Positions 21,575-32,472 of a stretch of 58,598 nt of DNA are shown here, piece after piece. The notes under the pieces are model-generated. The model made no database searches and was not told where the DNA came from. It worked only from the letters and a program-made list of their open reading frames with translations. The position numbers and the translations under genes were made by a program. This DNA is from Nymphaea colorata (taxonomy: Eukaryota; Streptophyta; Magnoliopsida; Nymphaeales; Nymphaeaceae). The stretch covers positions 1-58,598 of the forward strand of contig NW_022204969.1 of assembly GCF_008831285.2 (NCBI RefSeq). The letters run 5' to 3'. Position 1 is the stretch's first letter; every line of letters begins with the position of its first letter.

Positions 21575-21887
21575 CGTAGAAATTATTTGAGTTAAGGAAG
21601 AATGCAACACAAGGAAGAGAACAGAGAATTGCTTCATATTTTTCTATTGATCTTACACACCAATATACAGAAGAAAAAGTAGTACACGGTTTTTAGTGTC
21701 AATGACATTTGGCTGGCTCATCTTATCCCATGATATTTGCCTGGCTTATCTTATCCCATGACACTCGGTTGGCTCATCTTTCCCATGATATTTGGCTGGT
21801 TCATCCTAACAGCTACACTAACCAACTGAAAATCTTATCGTTAAGATGTCAAAATAAGAAGATAAGAAGCGAATCTTAATTTTAACA
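21575..21887 (-). mobile_element. LTR B (shared between E1 and E2)
   Basis: On the reverse strand it starts TGTTAAAATTAAGATTCG just after a TTGAGGGGGAG polypurine tract belonging to E2. It ends near CAAATAATTTCTACG, followed by the E1 primer site. Length is about 313 bp. It therefore acts as 3' LTR of E2 and 5' LTR of E1. It shares the 28 bp minisatellite and the following AAAAACCGTG with LTR A, but not LTR A's first ~250 bp. The left boundary is accurate to a few bases only. Confidence 0.72.
21708..21808 (-). repeat. 28 bp minisatellite in LTR B, about 4 copies
   Basis: Degenerate tandem copies built on ggctggctcatcttatccc and atgacatt. The same minisatellite occurs in LTR A at 25076-25165. 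Confidence 0.8.
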
Positions 21888-22300
21888 CTCCCCCTCAAAC
21901 TAAGTGTAGAGTTTCTTATGTTCAGTTTGGATAGAAGATGATTAAATTCTTCCTTGCCTAAGGACTTAGTGAATAAGTCTGCCAGCTGATCTTTGTTGTT
22001 AATGTAACTGGTTCTCACTACACCTTGATTTATTTTTTTTCAAACCACATGACAATCTAAATCTATATGTTTGGTACGCTAATGAAAAACTGGATTGGTA
22101 GCAATATGCATGGCAGTCTGATTGTCGCAGTATAGATTTGTCGGTTGTAGATGTCTCACACCTAGATCCAATAATAAGAATTTCAACCAAGTCACTTCAC
22201 ATACCGCATTTGCCAATGCCTTGTATTCTGCTTCTGCAAAGGAGTGAGATACTGTGGGCTGTTTTTTTGTCTTTCATGAAATTGGAGAATCACCAAGAAG
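21888..22300 (-). pseudogene. E2 RNase H remnant and polypurine tract
   Basis: Frames give [32 protein letters not shown] (about 22140-22080) and TSYINNKDQLADLFTKSLG (about 22015-21960), ending STLSLRGSVK. They then run into the polypurine tract TTGAGGGGGAG. These are standard copia RNase H landmarks. One stop follows VFH. Confidence 0.85.
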
Positions 22301-23300
22301 AACACAATAACTAGTTATTGACCTTCGCGTTTCTTGACACGCCACCCAATCATAATCACAAAACACACTCATTTGAAGATTGGTTTGTGTGCTTAGGAGA
22401 GTACCTTCTTCGAGTCTGAGCTTTCGTTCCACTAGAAATTCCATTGGCACCCATTATACTTGTTTCGCATATAATGTTGAGAGCATACGTTTGCTGTGAA
22501 ACATAAATTACTACACTTGAACAAGCAATTTCTAAACCCAAAAAATATTTAAGAGTACAGGTCTTTCACAAGAAATTTCTGACATAAAAATTGCTTAGAT
22601 TTGTCAATCAGCTCCTTGTTGTTGCCCGTAATAATAAGGTCGTCCACATAAATGGGAACAACAACAAAAAATTGGTCTTGTTTGTAAGTGAATAATGTGT
22701 TTTTGGCATTTGATTGACTGAATCCAAACTCCACTAGTGCCATAGACAATTTGTGAAACCAATTTCGAGGAGACTGTTTGAGACCGTAGAGAGATTTATG
22801 TAATTTACATACTAGATTCTCCCCCTTACGGTCATATCTTGGTGGAACCTTCATATGTACTTCTTCAAGCAAATCGCCATGAAGAAAGACATTCTTCACA
22901 TCCATTTAATATAATAACCAATCATTTTCCACAGCGACTAAAAGTAAGTTCACACAGTTACCATTTTTGCAGCTGGTACAAATGTCTCATTGTAGCCCAG
23001 TCCTTCCTATTGAGAATAACCTTTGGCGATGAGGCGTGCCATCTTGTACCGCTCAACAGTACCGTCTGATCAGAACTCGATTTTGTAAACTCACTTGCAA
23101 CCGATGGGCTGAACTCCTTGTGGTGAAGTGCTCATTCTCCAAGTGTTGTTTTCCTTTAGTATACTAATTTCTAAGTTCATTGTGTCTCACCACTCCCTAT
23201 ATCCAACTGCCACTTCAAAGGTTTTTAGGGGAGAAACTAGTGAAGTAAAGTAAGAAAGAGGGTACCTTGTGCCTTTCATTGCATTAAATGTCAAGTTACC
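22300..23300 (-). pseudogene. E2 reverse transcriptase remnant
   Basis: TLKENNTWRMSTSPQGVQ (about 23155-23100), an IAKGYSQ-EGLGYNETFVPA frame (about 23035-22980), motif A MDVKNVFLHGDLLEEVHMKV (22905-22846), KLHKSLYGLKQSPRNWFHKL and intact motif C YVDDLIITGNN (about 22655-22617). The 118-codon segment 22549-22905 is the longest undamaged part. Upstream stops and a frame break before motif A inactivate it. RT is better preserved than in E1, where motif C is lost. Confidence 0.87.
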
Positions 23301-23462
23301 ATTGGTCAAGGGAGCGGAAATAAGAGAGCAATAGAAATCCCGCATTCAGGTCCTGCAATACACAATGAGTAGGGAAGAAAGTTACGGAAAAGTTTAGTGC
23401 CTTGCTCAATTGACTCACAGAGAGTAGGTTCAAAAAAATACAAGATTTGAGAGTGAATGGTG

Positions 23463-23930
23463 TTAACTAGTTTGATGGACAGTTATTGTATGTCTATTAG
23501 GTAAGTTTATAGGTACTCGGCAGTTAGTTGGCTTTTGAAGTAGAGAGCTAATGACACAAATGCACCGACTTGCTTCAGAATCGATAATCCAAGTAAGATG
23601 GGAATATGAAGATATATTACCTGTGAAATTGATAAAGGAAGACGGAGTTCTAACAAGTGATAAGAGTTTCTGATACTCATCCATAGTGAATGAAGGCACA
23701 ACTTCCTTGGAAGTTTGACCGTTTCTGCCAGAGAAACTAGTACCATTGCTTGCATGGAGGTCCACCCGCCTTTGATTATGAATGGTAGCTGCAGCTAGTG
23801 GTGGTCGAAAGTTGGGATCATGGAATCGATGTCCTCGAGGATAGCCATTCAACTTGAAATATTTATCTTTCACATGACCTGTGTTATGACAATAGCTACA
23901 GATTGGTCATCTTTGATGTCTTTCTTATTT
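23463..23930 (-). pseudogene. E2 gag C-terminus and protease remnant
   Basis: CSYCHNTGHVKDKYFKLNGY (about 23905-23840) is a zinc knuckle with the final cysteine changed to tyrosine. WIIDSEASRCIC (about 23600-23565) is the protease site, with the DSG glycine changed to glutamate. The longest open segment is 136 codons, then a stop precedes the deleted integrase region. Confidence 0.8.
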
Positions 23931-24116
23931 CATTGAAACTTGAAACGTTGTTCAAGTTATGTTGCTTTGGGAATATGATTGTGTGATATTGCCAAGGTGG
24001 TGTGAGAGGCTGACGGCGTGAATCTTGCTTTATGCAGTTGTTCCTCCTGCAAGACTAGAGCACATAATTTGTTTACTGTGGATAAGGGACAAGCAATAAA
24101 ATCTGTCCTAAACATA

Positions 24117-24163
24117 TGATTTATGTTCATTCTTTTTATCTAATATTTTATGCCCATGACCAA

Positions 24164-24253
<90 letters not shown>

Positions 24254-24268
24254 CGATTATGTTCATCC
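24117..24268 (+). repeat. Near-duplicate words flanking the homopolymer
   Basis: tgatttatgttcattc (24117-24132) and tcgattatgttcatcc (24253-24268) bracket a short unique stretch and the 86 bp T run. They may be a degraded duplication from the event that removed the middle of gag. Confidence 0.45.
24166..24251 (+). repeat. 86 bp poly(T) homopolymer
   Basis: Uninterrupted T from 24166 to 24251. It lies inside the E2 gag remnant, between a frame ending in LGFLDGTIKS and one resuming PLSTVNKLCALVLQEE, where about a hundred codons of gag are expected. Its length may not be accurately assembled. Confidence 0.95.
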
Positions 24269-24487
24269 TCTTTAGCTCTTGATAGTCCCATCAAGAATCC
24301 TAACTGTTTTTGGCTGATAGAGCCATGATCAGACTTGCTCCAGATTGCATAGTTTCACCGATAAGTGGTTAGATACTAACCACTTCGAAATTATCGAATG
24401 ATGCAAATAGAAGAGATCAAATATCACCTGGGCATTTTCATGGCCATTGATATTTCCTGACTCATTGTTCTTTCCTTTGTCGGCCAT
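24255..24487 (-). pseudogene. E2 gag N-terminal remnant
   Basis: Starts at an ATG read from 24487 downward: MADKGKNNESGN, then LFYLHHS, and after a frameshift DNFEVVSI, PLIGETMQSGASLIMALSAK and LGFLDGTIKS. This is the standard copia gag opening, like LFFLHHSDNP in E1. It is cut off by the homopolymer. Confidence 0.78.
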
Positions 24488-24582
24488 GACTCCTCCTTAA
24501 TGCTGAGGACTCAATACCCGACTTCCCATGCAAAGGAGAAGAAAAAACGCAACAGGAAAGATGGTGGAAATGTGGATATTCT

Positions 24583-24602
24583 GGCTAGCTCTGATCACGC
24601 CA
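24583..24602 (-). other. E2 primer-binding site (decayed)
   Basis: On + this reads ggctagctctgatcacgcca. The reverse complement keeps ATCAGAGCTAGCC but has lost the clean TGGT start of the initiator Met tRNA site. It lies about 100 bp upstream of the gag ATG and sets the inner border of LTR A near 24603. Confidence 0.55.
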
Positions 24603-25026
24603 CAGGTCGAGCAGGAGTCACGACGGCCTGACGATGCTGTTTGACCCTTTTGGGGCCCAATGGGGGTCGACACCAGTGGTGGCAAGTGAAGAAATAGAGG
24701 GCAACAAGAAACTTGAAACAAAGAGAGGGACGGCCACGAATTCGAGGATTCCAGTTGTGAGAGGCTACCTCAGTGATCGAGCTTGGCTTGTTAGGTTCAC
24801 CTTCCTTTGGGGATGCTGTCCATGAAGTTTGACAAGAAAAGGTGGTCGCATCGCAAACAGTAGTGAAAGGGGCAGGTTCACCGAAGAACCACTCTACAGA
24901 ATGCAGGGAATCCTCCAATCGTAGGGATTGGATCGATGCTTGCTCGAACTGTTCTGGGATGACTGTTGGAGGATCGTGGAAGGTCGGCAATGCTACCTGA
25001 ACCGCTGGATGCCAGAAACAGTGCAC
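24595..25026 (-). CDS. 143-codon ORF in GC-richer part of LTR A
   Basis: Open frame with non-repetitive, protein-like composition, including TVIPEQFEQASIQSLRLEDS and SVEWFFGEPAPFTTVCDATT. It has no domain I recognise, no signal peptide and no copia motif. It sits in a region clearly richer in G+C than everything around it, between the minisatellite and the E2 primer site. It could be captured host exon sequence, R/U5 of a longer LTR, or chance. Translation is not implied. Confidence 0.25.
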   Translation of the reverse strand: MHCFWHPAVQVALPTFHDPPTVIPEQFEQASIQSLRLEDSLHSVEWFFGEPAPFTTVCDATTFSCQTSWTASPKEGEPNKPSSITEVASHNWNPRIRGRPSLCFKFLVALYFFTCHHWCRPPLGPKRVKQHRQAVVTPARPVA

Positions 25027-25075
25027 GTGATTAAGAATGTCACTAGTTTAAGTCACCACGGTTTTTGGTTTCAAC

Positions 25076-25165
25076 GACATTTGACTGGCTCATCTTATCC
25101 CACTACATTCGGCTGGCTCATCTTCACCATGACATTCGGCTGGCTCATCTTCACCCATGTATTTG
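25076..25165 (-). repeat. 28-30 bp minisatellite in LTR A, about 3 copies
   Basis: Degenerate copies of ggctggctcatcttcaccc with intervening atgacattc words, homologous to 21708-21808 in LTR B. Confidence 0.8.
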
Positions 25166-25190
25166 GCATCATGCTCTTCTTCCTTTCACA

Positions 25191-25198
25191 TATTTATA
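25191..25198 (-). promoter_or_regulatory. TATA-like box in LTR A
   Basis: On the reverse strand AGTATAAATATG lies in the U3-like part of LTR A, suitably placed for an LTR promoter driving E2. Whether it is still used is unknown. Confidence 0.4.
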
Positions 25199-25394
25199 CT
25201 CTTTTTTGTACAAAAACAAATACAGGCATGAAAGAATATTTTCTATTACACAGAATCATGCCTTCAACCTTCTAGAGAATTCTACATGCGTGACAAAGAA
25301 CACCACAATTTAATTTACACCTTTACAATAGGTGTAAAGAAAACAAAGTTAATACACAGCTTTAAGAATTAGTTTTCATTTTTGTAACAGATCC

Positions 25395-25472
25395 CTAGAA
25401 GCAGAAGGCCCTAACATTCTTCCGTTTGAGCTTCACAGCCTCTTGAAAGTTGGAAATTGCTAAATCATACTT
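25395..25472 (-). pseudogene. Possible TPR-repeat fragment
   Basis: One reverse-strand frame reads YDLAISNFQEAVKLKRKNV before a stop. This fits one helix-turn-helix of a tetratricopeptide repeat (A at helix A, F and A in helix B, then a K-rich turn). Only about 25 codons are visible, just outside LTR A, and no second repeat was found. It may be a captured gene scrap or coincidence. Confidence 0.25.
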
Positions 25473-25872
25473 TCTCTAGTAAATCTCTTTAGAAGAGGAC
25501 GACAACATTGATGATGGTGGAGTTGGCAACAACAAGCTCATGAGGCGGCCTGCAACACACTTTACACTTAAGAGAGGAAATAAACTCTCTACCCCTTCTT
25601 TATGTGCTCCCCATCCCTGTTTCCATCACTGAGAAGCTCTCTACCTCTCTCTCTCTCAAGTGTTTAGTATAGTGTCGATGACATGGGTGGATATTCAAAG
25701 CTGGTTATATGCCCAGGCTTGTGCACAGGCTCCCATGGATGCCAAGTACCCAAAAAGTAGGCTAAGGAGCTAGTACAAGTGGGCAGGGCACACTTGTCAT
25801 TTTCTTAAAGGCTATGCACCATACATGTAACCAGATGTCGTGGGTCTTGATGAAAAAATGCAGCTATAAACG
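25473..25872. other. Unassigned right edge of the island
   Basis: No gene or known element recognised. It contains a short CT-rich run near 25645-25660. It ends at ctataaacg, next to satellite. Confidence 0.4.
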
Positions 25873-26387
25873 ATAGGGCACCAAATGAATCACGTTAGGT
25901 TAACAATAGGGCACCAAATGAATCACTCAAATCTCATTCATTTTCATGCAAGCCTTTGATTTCAATCTACTAAATCATTTAACATGGATATAACAATAAG
26001 TCAAGTACATTCAATAAAGTATGCGTGAACATATGAATCACTTAAATCTGACTCGTATTGGTACGACTATAGTGCACGATCTAAAGGATTGAAATTACAA
26101 GTTCGTATCAATACAAGTGCAATTTAAGTGATTCAAATGATCACACATACTTAATTGAATGTGCTTAACTTATTGTTACATCCATGTTGTTTGATTAAGT
26201 GAACTGAAATCACAAGTTTGTATAAAATGAATGTGATTCGAGTGATTCATTTGGTGTCTTATAGTTAACCTAACGTGTTTCACATGTTATTACATCCATG
26301 ATCAATGATTTAAATAATTAAAACTCACAAGTTTATATGGATATAAAGGAGACTTATGCATTAGTTTGATCCTTTCTAGTTTGTACG
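25873..26387 (+). repeat. Satellite unit R0 (5'-truncated)
   Basis: Resumes in the palindrome right arm and continues through the inverted B-A module into normal C-B-A-C. Its first ~45 bp contain atagggcaccaaatgaatca twice (25873 and 25906), an extra partial copy not seen in other units. Confidence 0.88.
25895..25915 (+). repeat. 21 bp junction repeat, right copy
   Basis: Identical to 8951-8971 on the other side of the island. Confidence 0.7.
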
Positions 26388-29324
26388 ATAAGTTGAACAT
26401 GTTGTTACATCTGTAGTGATCAATGCACAAGTTCACATCAATACGAGTGAGATTTAAGTGATTCAATTGATCACGCATATTTAATTGAATGTACTTAACT
26501 TGTTGTTACGTTCATATTAAATGATTTAGTAAATTCAAATCATAGGTTTATATGAAATGAATGGGATTCGAGTGATTCATTTGGTGTCTTACAGTAACTT
26601 AATGTGTTTCACTTGTTATTACATACATTTGATCACTTATGTTTAATCGAGAGATTATGTGATTCATTTTTACTTGTTCTTACATACATTTGATAACTTA
26701 TATTTAATTCAATGTGCGTAACCATTTGTTACATACGTATAGAATGACTTAGTGCCTTGAAAAAATAAGTCGTTTGGAAATGAATGAGAGTCAAGTCACT
26801 ATATTGGTCCCTTATAGTTAATCTAATGTATTTCACTTGTTATTACATCTATAATGAATGATTTAAATGGTTAAAATCACAAGTTTATATGGATACAAAT
26901 GGTTGAAGTCACTATATTTGTGGACGTGTAGTTAGTCTGATGAGTTGAATTTGTTGTTACATCTATAGGGAACGTTCTAAAGGATTGAAATCACATGTTC
27001 GTACGAATACAAGTGAGATTTAAGTGATTCATTTGTTGTCATGTAGTTAACCTATTGTGTTTCACTTGTTATTACATCTTTCATCAATGATTTAAATGAT
27101 TAAAACTTACAAGTTTGTATGGATATAAAGGAGACCGTTGCATTAGTTTGATCCCTTGTAGTGAGTTCAATAAGTTGAACTAGTTCTACATCTATGTTGA
27201 TCGATGTAAGGAATTGAAATCACAAGTTCGTATCAATACGAGTGGATTTAAGTGATTCATTTTATCACACATACGTAATTGAATTTGCTTAACTTGTTGT
27301 TACGTCTATATTAAATGATTTAGTAGATTAAAATCATAGGTTTGTATGAAAATGAATGATATTGGAGTGATTCATTTGGTGTCTTGTAAGTAACCTAATG
27401 TGTTTCACTTGTTATTACATATATTTGATCACTTACATTTAATTGAGAGATTAAGTGATTCATTTTCACATGTTATTGCATATAATTGATCACTTGTATT
27501 TAATTGAATGTGCGTGACCATTTCTTACTTACGTATAGAATGACCTAGTGGCTTTGATACCAGAAGTTCTTTGGAATACATATATAAAGAATGATTTAGA
27601 TTATTGAAATCACATGTTCATGTGGATACAAACACGTGTAGTTAGTCCGATGAGTTGAATTTATTGTTACAACTATAATGCACGATCTAAATGATTGAAA
27701 TCACAAGTTCGTATCAATATAAATGTGATTTAAGTGATTCAAATGATCACACATACTTAATTGAATGTGCTTAACTTGTTGTTACATCCATATTGCTAGA
27801 TTAAGTGAATTCAAATCACAAGTTTGTGTGAAAATAAATGAGATTTAAGTGATTCATTTGGTGTCTTATAATTAACCTAATGTGTTTCACTCGTTATGAC
27901 ATCTATGATCAACGATTTAAACGATAAAAACTCACAAGTTTATATGGATGTAAAGGAGACCTATGGATTAGTTTAGTTTGATCCCTTGTAGTTTGTTCAA
28001 TAAGTTGAACATGTTGTTACATCTATTCATTTGTACCTATACGCACACTAAATCACTCGTCTCAATACGAGTGAGATTTGAGTGATTCATTTGATCACGC
28101 ATACTTAATTGAATGTGCTTAACTTGTTGTTACGTCTATATTAAATGATTTAGTATATTGAAATCATAGTGTGCATGGAAATGAATGAGATTTGAGTGAT
28201 TCATTTTGTGTATTGTAGGTAACCTAATATGTTTCACTTGTTATTACATATATTTGATCACATATACTTAATTGAGAGATTAAATGATTCATTTTCACTT
28301 GTTATTACATATATTTGATCAATATATTTAATTGAGTGTGCGTAGCCATTTGTTACATACGTATAGAATGACTTAGTGGCTTGAAATAAGAAGTTCGTTT
28401 GGAAATGAATGAGAGTCAGGTCATTAAGTTGGTCCCTTACAGTAAATCTAGTGTATTTCACTTTTATTACATATATAATGATGATTTAAATGATTGAAAT
28501 CGCAAGTTCATATGGATACAAATGGGATCTATGCATTACTTTGAATGCGTGTAATTAGTCTGATGAGTTGAATTTGTTGTTACATCTATAGTGAACGATC
28601 TAAAGGATTGAAATCATGTGTTCGTACCAATACAAGTGAGATTTAAATGATTTATATGATCATGCATGCTTAATTGAATGCATTTAACTGTTGTTATATC
28701 TATATTAAATGATTTAGTAATCGAAATCACAAGTTTGTATGAAAATGAATGATTCTTAATAGGATTTAGTAGATCGAAATCACTAGTTGTTACATTTATA
28801 ATGATTCTTAATAAGGATGTCCTTAACAAGTGATTCATTTGGTGTCATATAGTTAACCTAATGTGTTTCACTTGTAATTTAATTGAATGTCCTTAACAAG
28901 TGAATTAGGTTAACAATATGACACCAAATGCATCACTCAAATCTCATTCATTTTCATGCAAGCCTATGATTTTAATCTACTAAATCATTTAACATGGATA
29001 TAACTATAGTGCACGATCTAAAGGATTGAAATTACAAGTTCGTATCAATACAAGTGCGATTTAAGTGATTCAAATGATCACACATACTAATTGAATGTGC
29101 TTAACTTATTGTTACATCCATGTTGCTTGATTAAGTGAACTGAAATCACAAGTTTGTATGAAAATGAATGTGATTCGAGTGATTCATTTGGTGTCTTATA
29201 GTTAACCTAACGTGTTTCACATGTTATTACATGCATAATCAATGATTTAAATAATTAAAACTCACAAGTTTAATTGGATATAAATGAGACCTATGCATTA
29301 GTTTGATCCTTTCTAGTTTGTTCG
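26388..29324 (+). repeat. Satellite unit R1 (2937 bp, two internal deletions)
   Basis: One monomer (about 114 bp) is missing at about 27025-27035, where B-type aagtgattcat jumps to the following A monomer. About 73 bp are missing from the inverted module near 28999-29003. Many point differences from the consensus. Confidence 0.87.
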
Positions 29325-32300
29325 ATAAGTTGAACATGTTGTTACATCTATAGTGATCGATGCACAAGTTCACATCAATACGAGTGGGATTTAAGTGATT
29401 CAATTGATCATACATATCTAATTGAATGTACTTAACTTGTTGTTACGTTTATATTAAATGATTTAGTAAATTCAAATCATGGGTTTATATGAAAATGAAT
29501 GGGATTCGAGTGATTCATTTGGTGTCTTACAGCTAACTTAATGTGTTTCACTTGTTATTTCATACATTTGATCACTTATGTTTAATCCAGAGATTATGTG
29601 ATTCATTTTTACTTGTTCTAAGATACATTTGATAACTTATATTTAATTGAATGTGCGTAACCATTTGTTACATACGTATAGAATGACTTAGTGGCTTGAA
29701 AAAAGAAGTACGTTTGGAAATGAATGAGGGTCAAGTCACTATATTGGTCCCTTATAGTTAATGTAATGTATTTCGCTTGTTATTACATCTATAATGAATG
29801 ATTTAAATGGTTGAAATCACAAGTTTATATGAATGCAAATGGTTGAAGTCACTATATTTGTACACGTGTAGTTCGACCGATGAGTTGAATTTGTTGTTAC
29901 ATCTATGGGAACGTTCTAAAGGATTGAAATCACATGTTCGTACGAATACAAGTGAATTTAAGTGATTCATATAATCATGCATACTTAATTCAATGTGTTT
30001 AACTTGTTGTTACGTATATAATAAATGATTTAGTAGATTGAAATCACAAGTTTGTGCAAAATGAATGAGATTCGAGTGATTCATTTGGTGTCTTGTAGTT
30101 AACCTATTGTGTTTCACTTGTCATTACATCTTTGATCAATGATTTAAATGATTAAAACTTACAAGTTTGTATGGATATAGAGGAGACCTATGCATTAGTT
30201 TGATCCCTTGTAGTTAGTTCAATAAGTTGAACTAGTTCTTACATCTATGGTGACGATGTAAGAAATTGAAATCACAAGTTCGTATCAATACGAGTGGGAT
30301 TTAAGTGATTCATTTTATCACACATACGTAATTGAATGTGCTTAACTTGTTGTTACGTCTATATTAAATGATTCAGTAGATTAAAATCATAGGTTTGTAT
30401 GAAAATGAATGATATTGGAGTGATTCATTTGGTGTCTTGTAAGTAACCTAATGTGTTTCAATTGTTATTACATATATTTGATCACTTATATTTAATTGAG
30501 AGATTAAGTGATTGATTTTCACTAGTTATTAAATATAATTGATCAGAGTATTTAATTGAATGTGCGTGACCATTTCTTACTTACGTATAGAATGACCAAG
30601 TGGCTTTGATACCAGAAGTTCGTTTGAAGTACATATATAATAAATGATTTAAATGATTGAAATCACATGATCATGTGGATACAAACGCGTGTAGTTAGTC
30701 CGATGAGTTGAATTTATTGTTACAACTATAGTGCACGATCTAAATGATTTAAATCACAAGTTCGTATCAATACAAGTGCGATTTAAGTGATTCAAATGAT
30801 CGCACATACTTAATTGAATGTGCTTAACTTGTTGTTACATCCATATTGCTAGATTAAGTGAATTCGAATCAAAGTTTGTGTGAAAATAAATGAGATTTGA
30901 GTGGTTCATTTGGTGTCTTATAATTAACCTAATGTGTTTCACTCGTTATGACATCTATGATCAACGATTTAAACGATAAAAACTCACAAGTTTATATGGA
31001 TGTAGAGGAGACCTATGGATTAGTTTACTTGAACCCTTGTAGTTTGTTTAATAAGTTGAACATGTTGATACATCTCATTCATTTGTATCCATACGCACAC
31101 TAAATCACTCGTCCAATACGAGTGAGATTTAAGTGATTAATTTGATCACACATACTTAATTGAATGTGCTTAACTTGCTGTTATGTCTATATTAAATGAT
31201 TTAGTATATTGAAATCATAGGTTTGTATGGAAATGAATGAGATTTGAGTGATTCATTTGGTGTCTTGTAGTTAACCTAATATGTTTCACTTGTTATTACA
31301 TATATTTGATCACATATATTTAATTGAGAGATTAAATGATTCATTTTCACTTGTTATTATACATATTTGATCAATATATTTAATTGAGTGTGCGTAGCCA
31401 TTTGTTACATATGTATAGAATGACTTTGTCGCTTGAAATTAGATGTTCGTTTGGAAATGAATGAGAGTCAGGTCATTAAGTTGGTCCCTTACAGTTAATC
31501 TAGTGTATTTCACTTGTTATTGCATCTATAATGAATGATTTAAATGATTGAAATCGCAAGTTCATGTGGATACAAATGGGATCGATGCATTACTTTGAAT
31601 GCGTGTAATTAGACCGATGAGTTGAATTTGTTGTTACATCTATAATGAACGATCTAAAGGATTGAAATCACGCGTTTGTACCAATACAAGTGAGATTTAA
31701 ATGATTCATATGATCATGCATGATTAATTGAATGTGTTTAACTTGTTGTTACATCTATATTAAATGATTTAGTAGATCGAAATCACAAGTTTGTATGAAA
31801 ATAAGTGAGATTCGAGTGATTCATTTGGTGTCTTATGGTTCACCTAATGTGTTTCGCAAATTGTTACATTTATAATGATTCTTAATACGGATGTCCTTAA
31901 CAAGTGATTCATTTGGTGTCATATAGTTAACCTAATGTGTTTCACTTGTAATTTAATTGAATGTGCTTAACAAGTGAATTAGGTTAACAATAGGGCACCA
32001 AATGAATCACTCAAATCTCATTCATTTTCTTGCAAGTCTGTGATTTCAATCTACTAAATCATTTAACAAGGATATAACAATAAGTCAAGTACATTCAATA
32101 AAGTATGCGTGATCATATGAATCACTTAAATCTGACTCGTATTGGTACGACTATAGTGCACGATCTAAAGTATTGAAATTACAAGTTCGTATCAATACAA
32201 GTGCGATTTCAGTGATTCAAATGATCACACATACTTAATTGAATGTGCTTAACTTATTGTTACATCCATATTGCTTGGTCAAGTGAACTGAAATCACAAG

Positions 32301-32472
32301 TTTGTATGAAAATGAATGTGATTCGAGTGATTCATTTGGTGTATTATAGTTAACCTAACGTGTTTCACATGTTATTACATCCATGATCAATGATTTAAAT
32401 AATTAAAACTCACAAGTTTATATGGATATAAAGGAGACCTATGCATTAGCTTGATCCTTTCTAGTTTGTACG
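29325..32472 (+). repeat. Satellite unit R2 (complete, diverged)
   Basis: Full-length unit with variants such as tttcgcttgtt and gaatgcaaatgg, partly shared with R3 and R5. Its last third (from about 31500) carries the marker set also found at 36300-37200. Confidence 0.88.

Larger units (their letters stand above)
21888..24487 (-). mobile_element. E2: internal region of a second decayed copia element
   Basis: Reverse-strand order: gag N-terminus (24487-24255), poly(A) on this strand (24251-24166), gag C-terminus, protease, reverse transcriptase, RNase H, polypurine tract, LTR B. Integrase is missing: the protease block ends near 23460 and the RT linker (FNAMKGTRYPLSYF, then YREW) starts by about 23290. 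The middle of gag is also missing around the homopolymer. It is defective through deletion, stops and frameshifts. Confidence 0.85.
24603..25389 (-). mobile_element. LTR A: 5' LTR of E2 (about 787 bp)
   Basis: On the reverse strand it starts TGTTACAAAAATGAAAAC at 25389. It holds a TATA-like TATAAATA at 25198-25191 and the 28 bp minisatellite, then AAAAACCGTG, and ends near the decayed primer site. The first 140 bp match LTR C. It is much longer than LTR B because of an extra GC-richer part (about 24603-25050). The inner boundary is inferred from the primer site and is uncertain. Confidence 0.6.

Noticed and set aside
24116-24328. ORF containing a long polyphenylalanine run
   Set aside because: It is the translation of the 86 bp T run.
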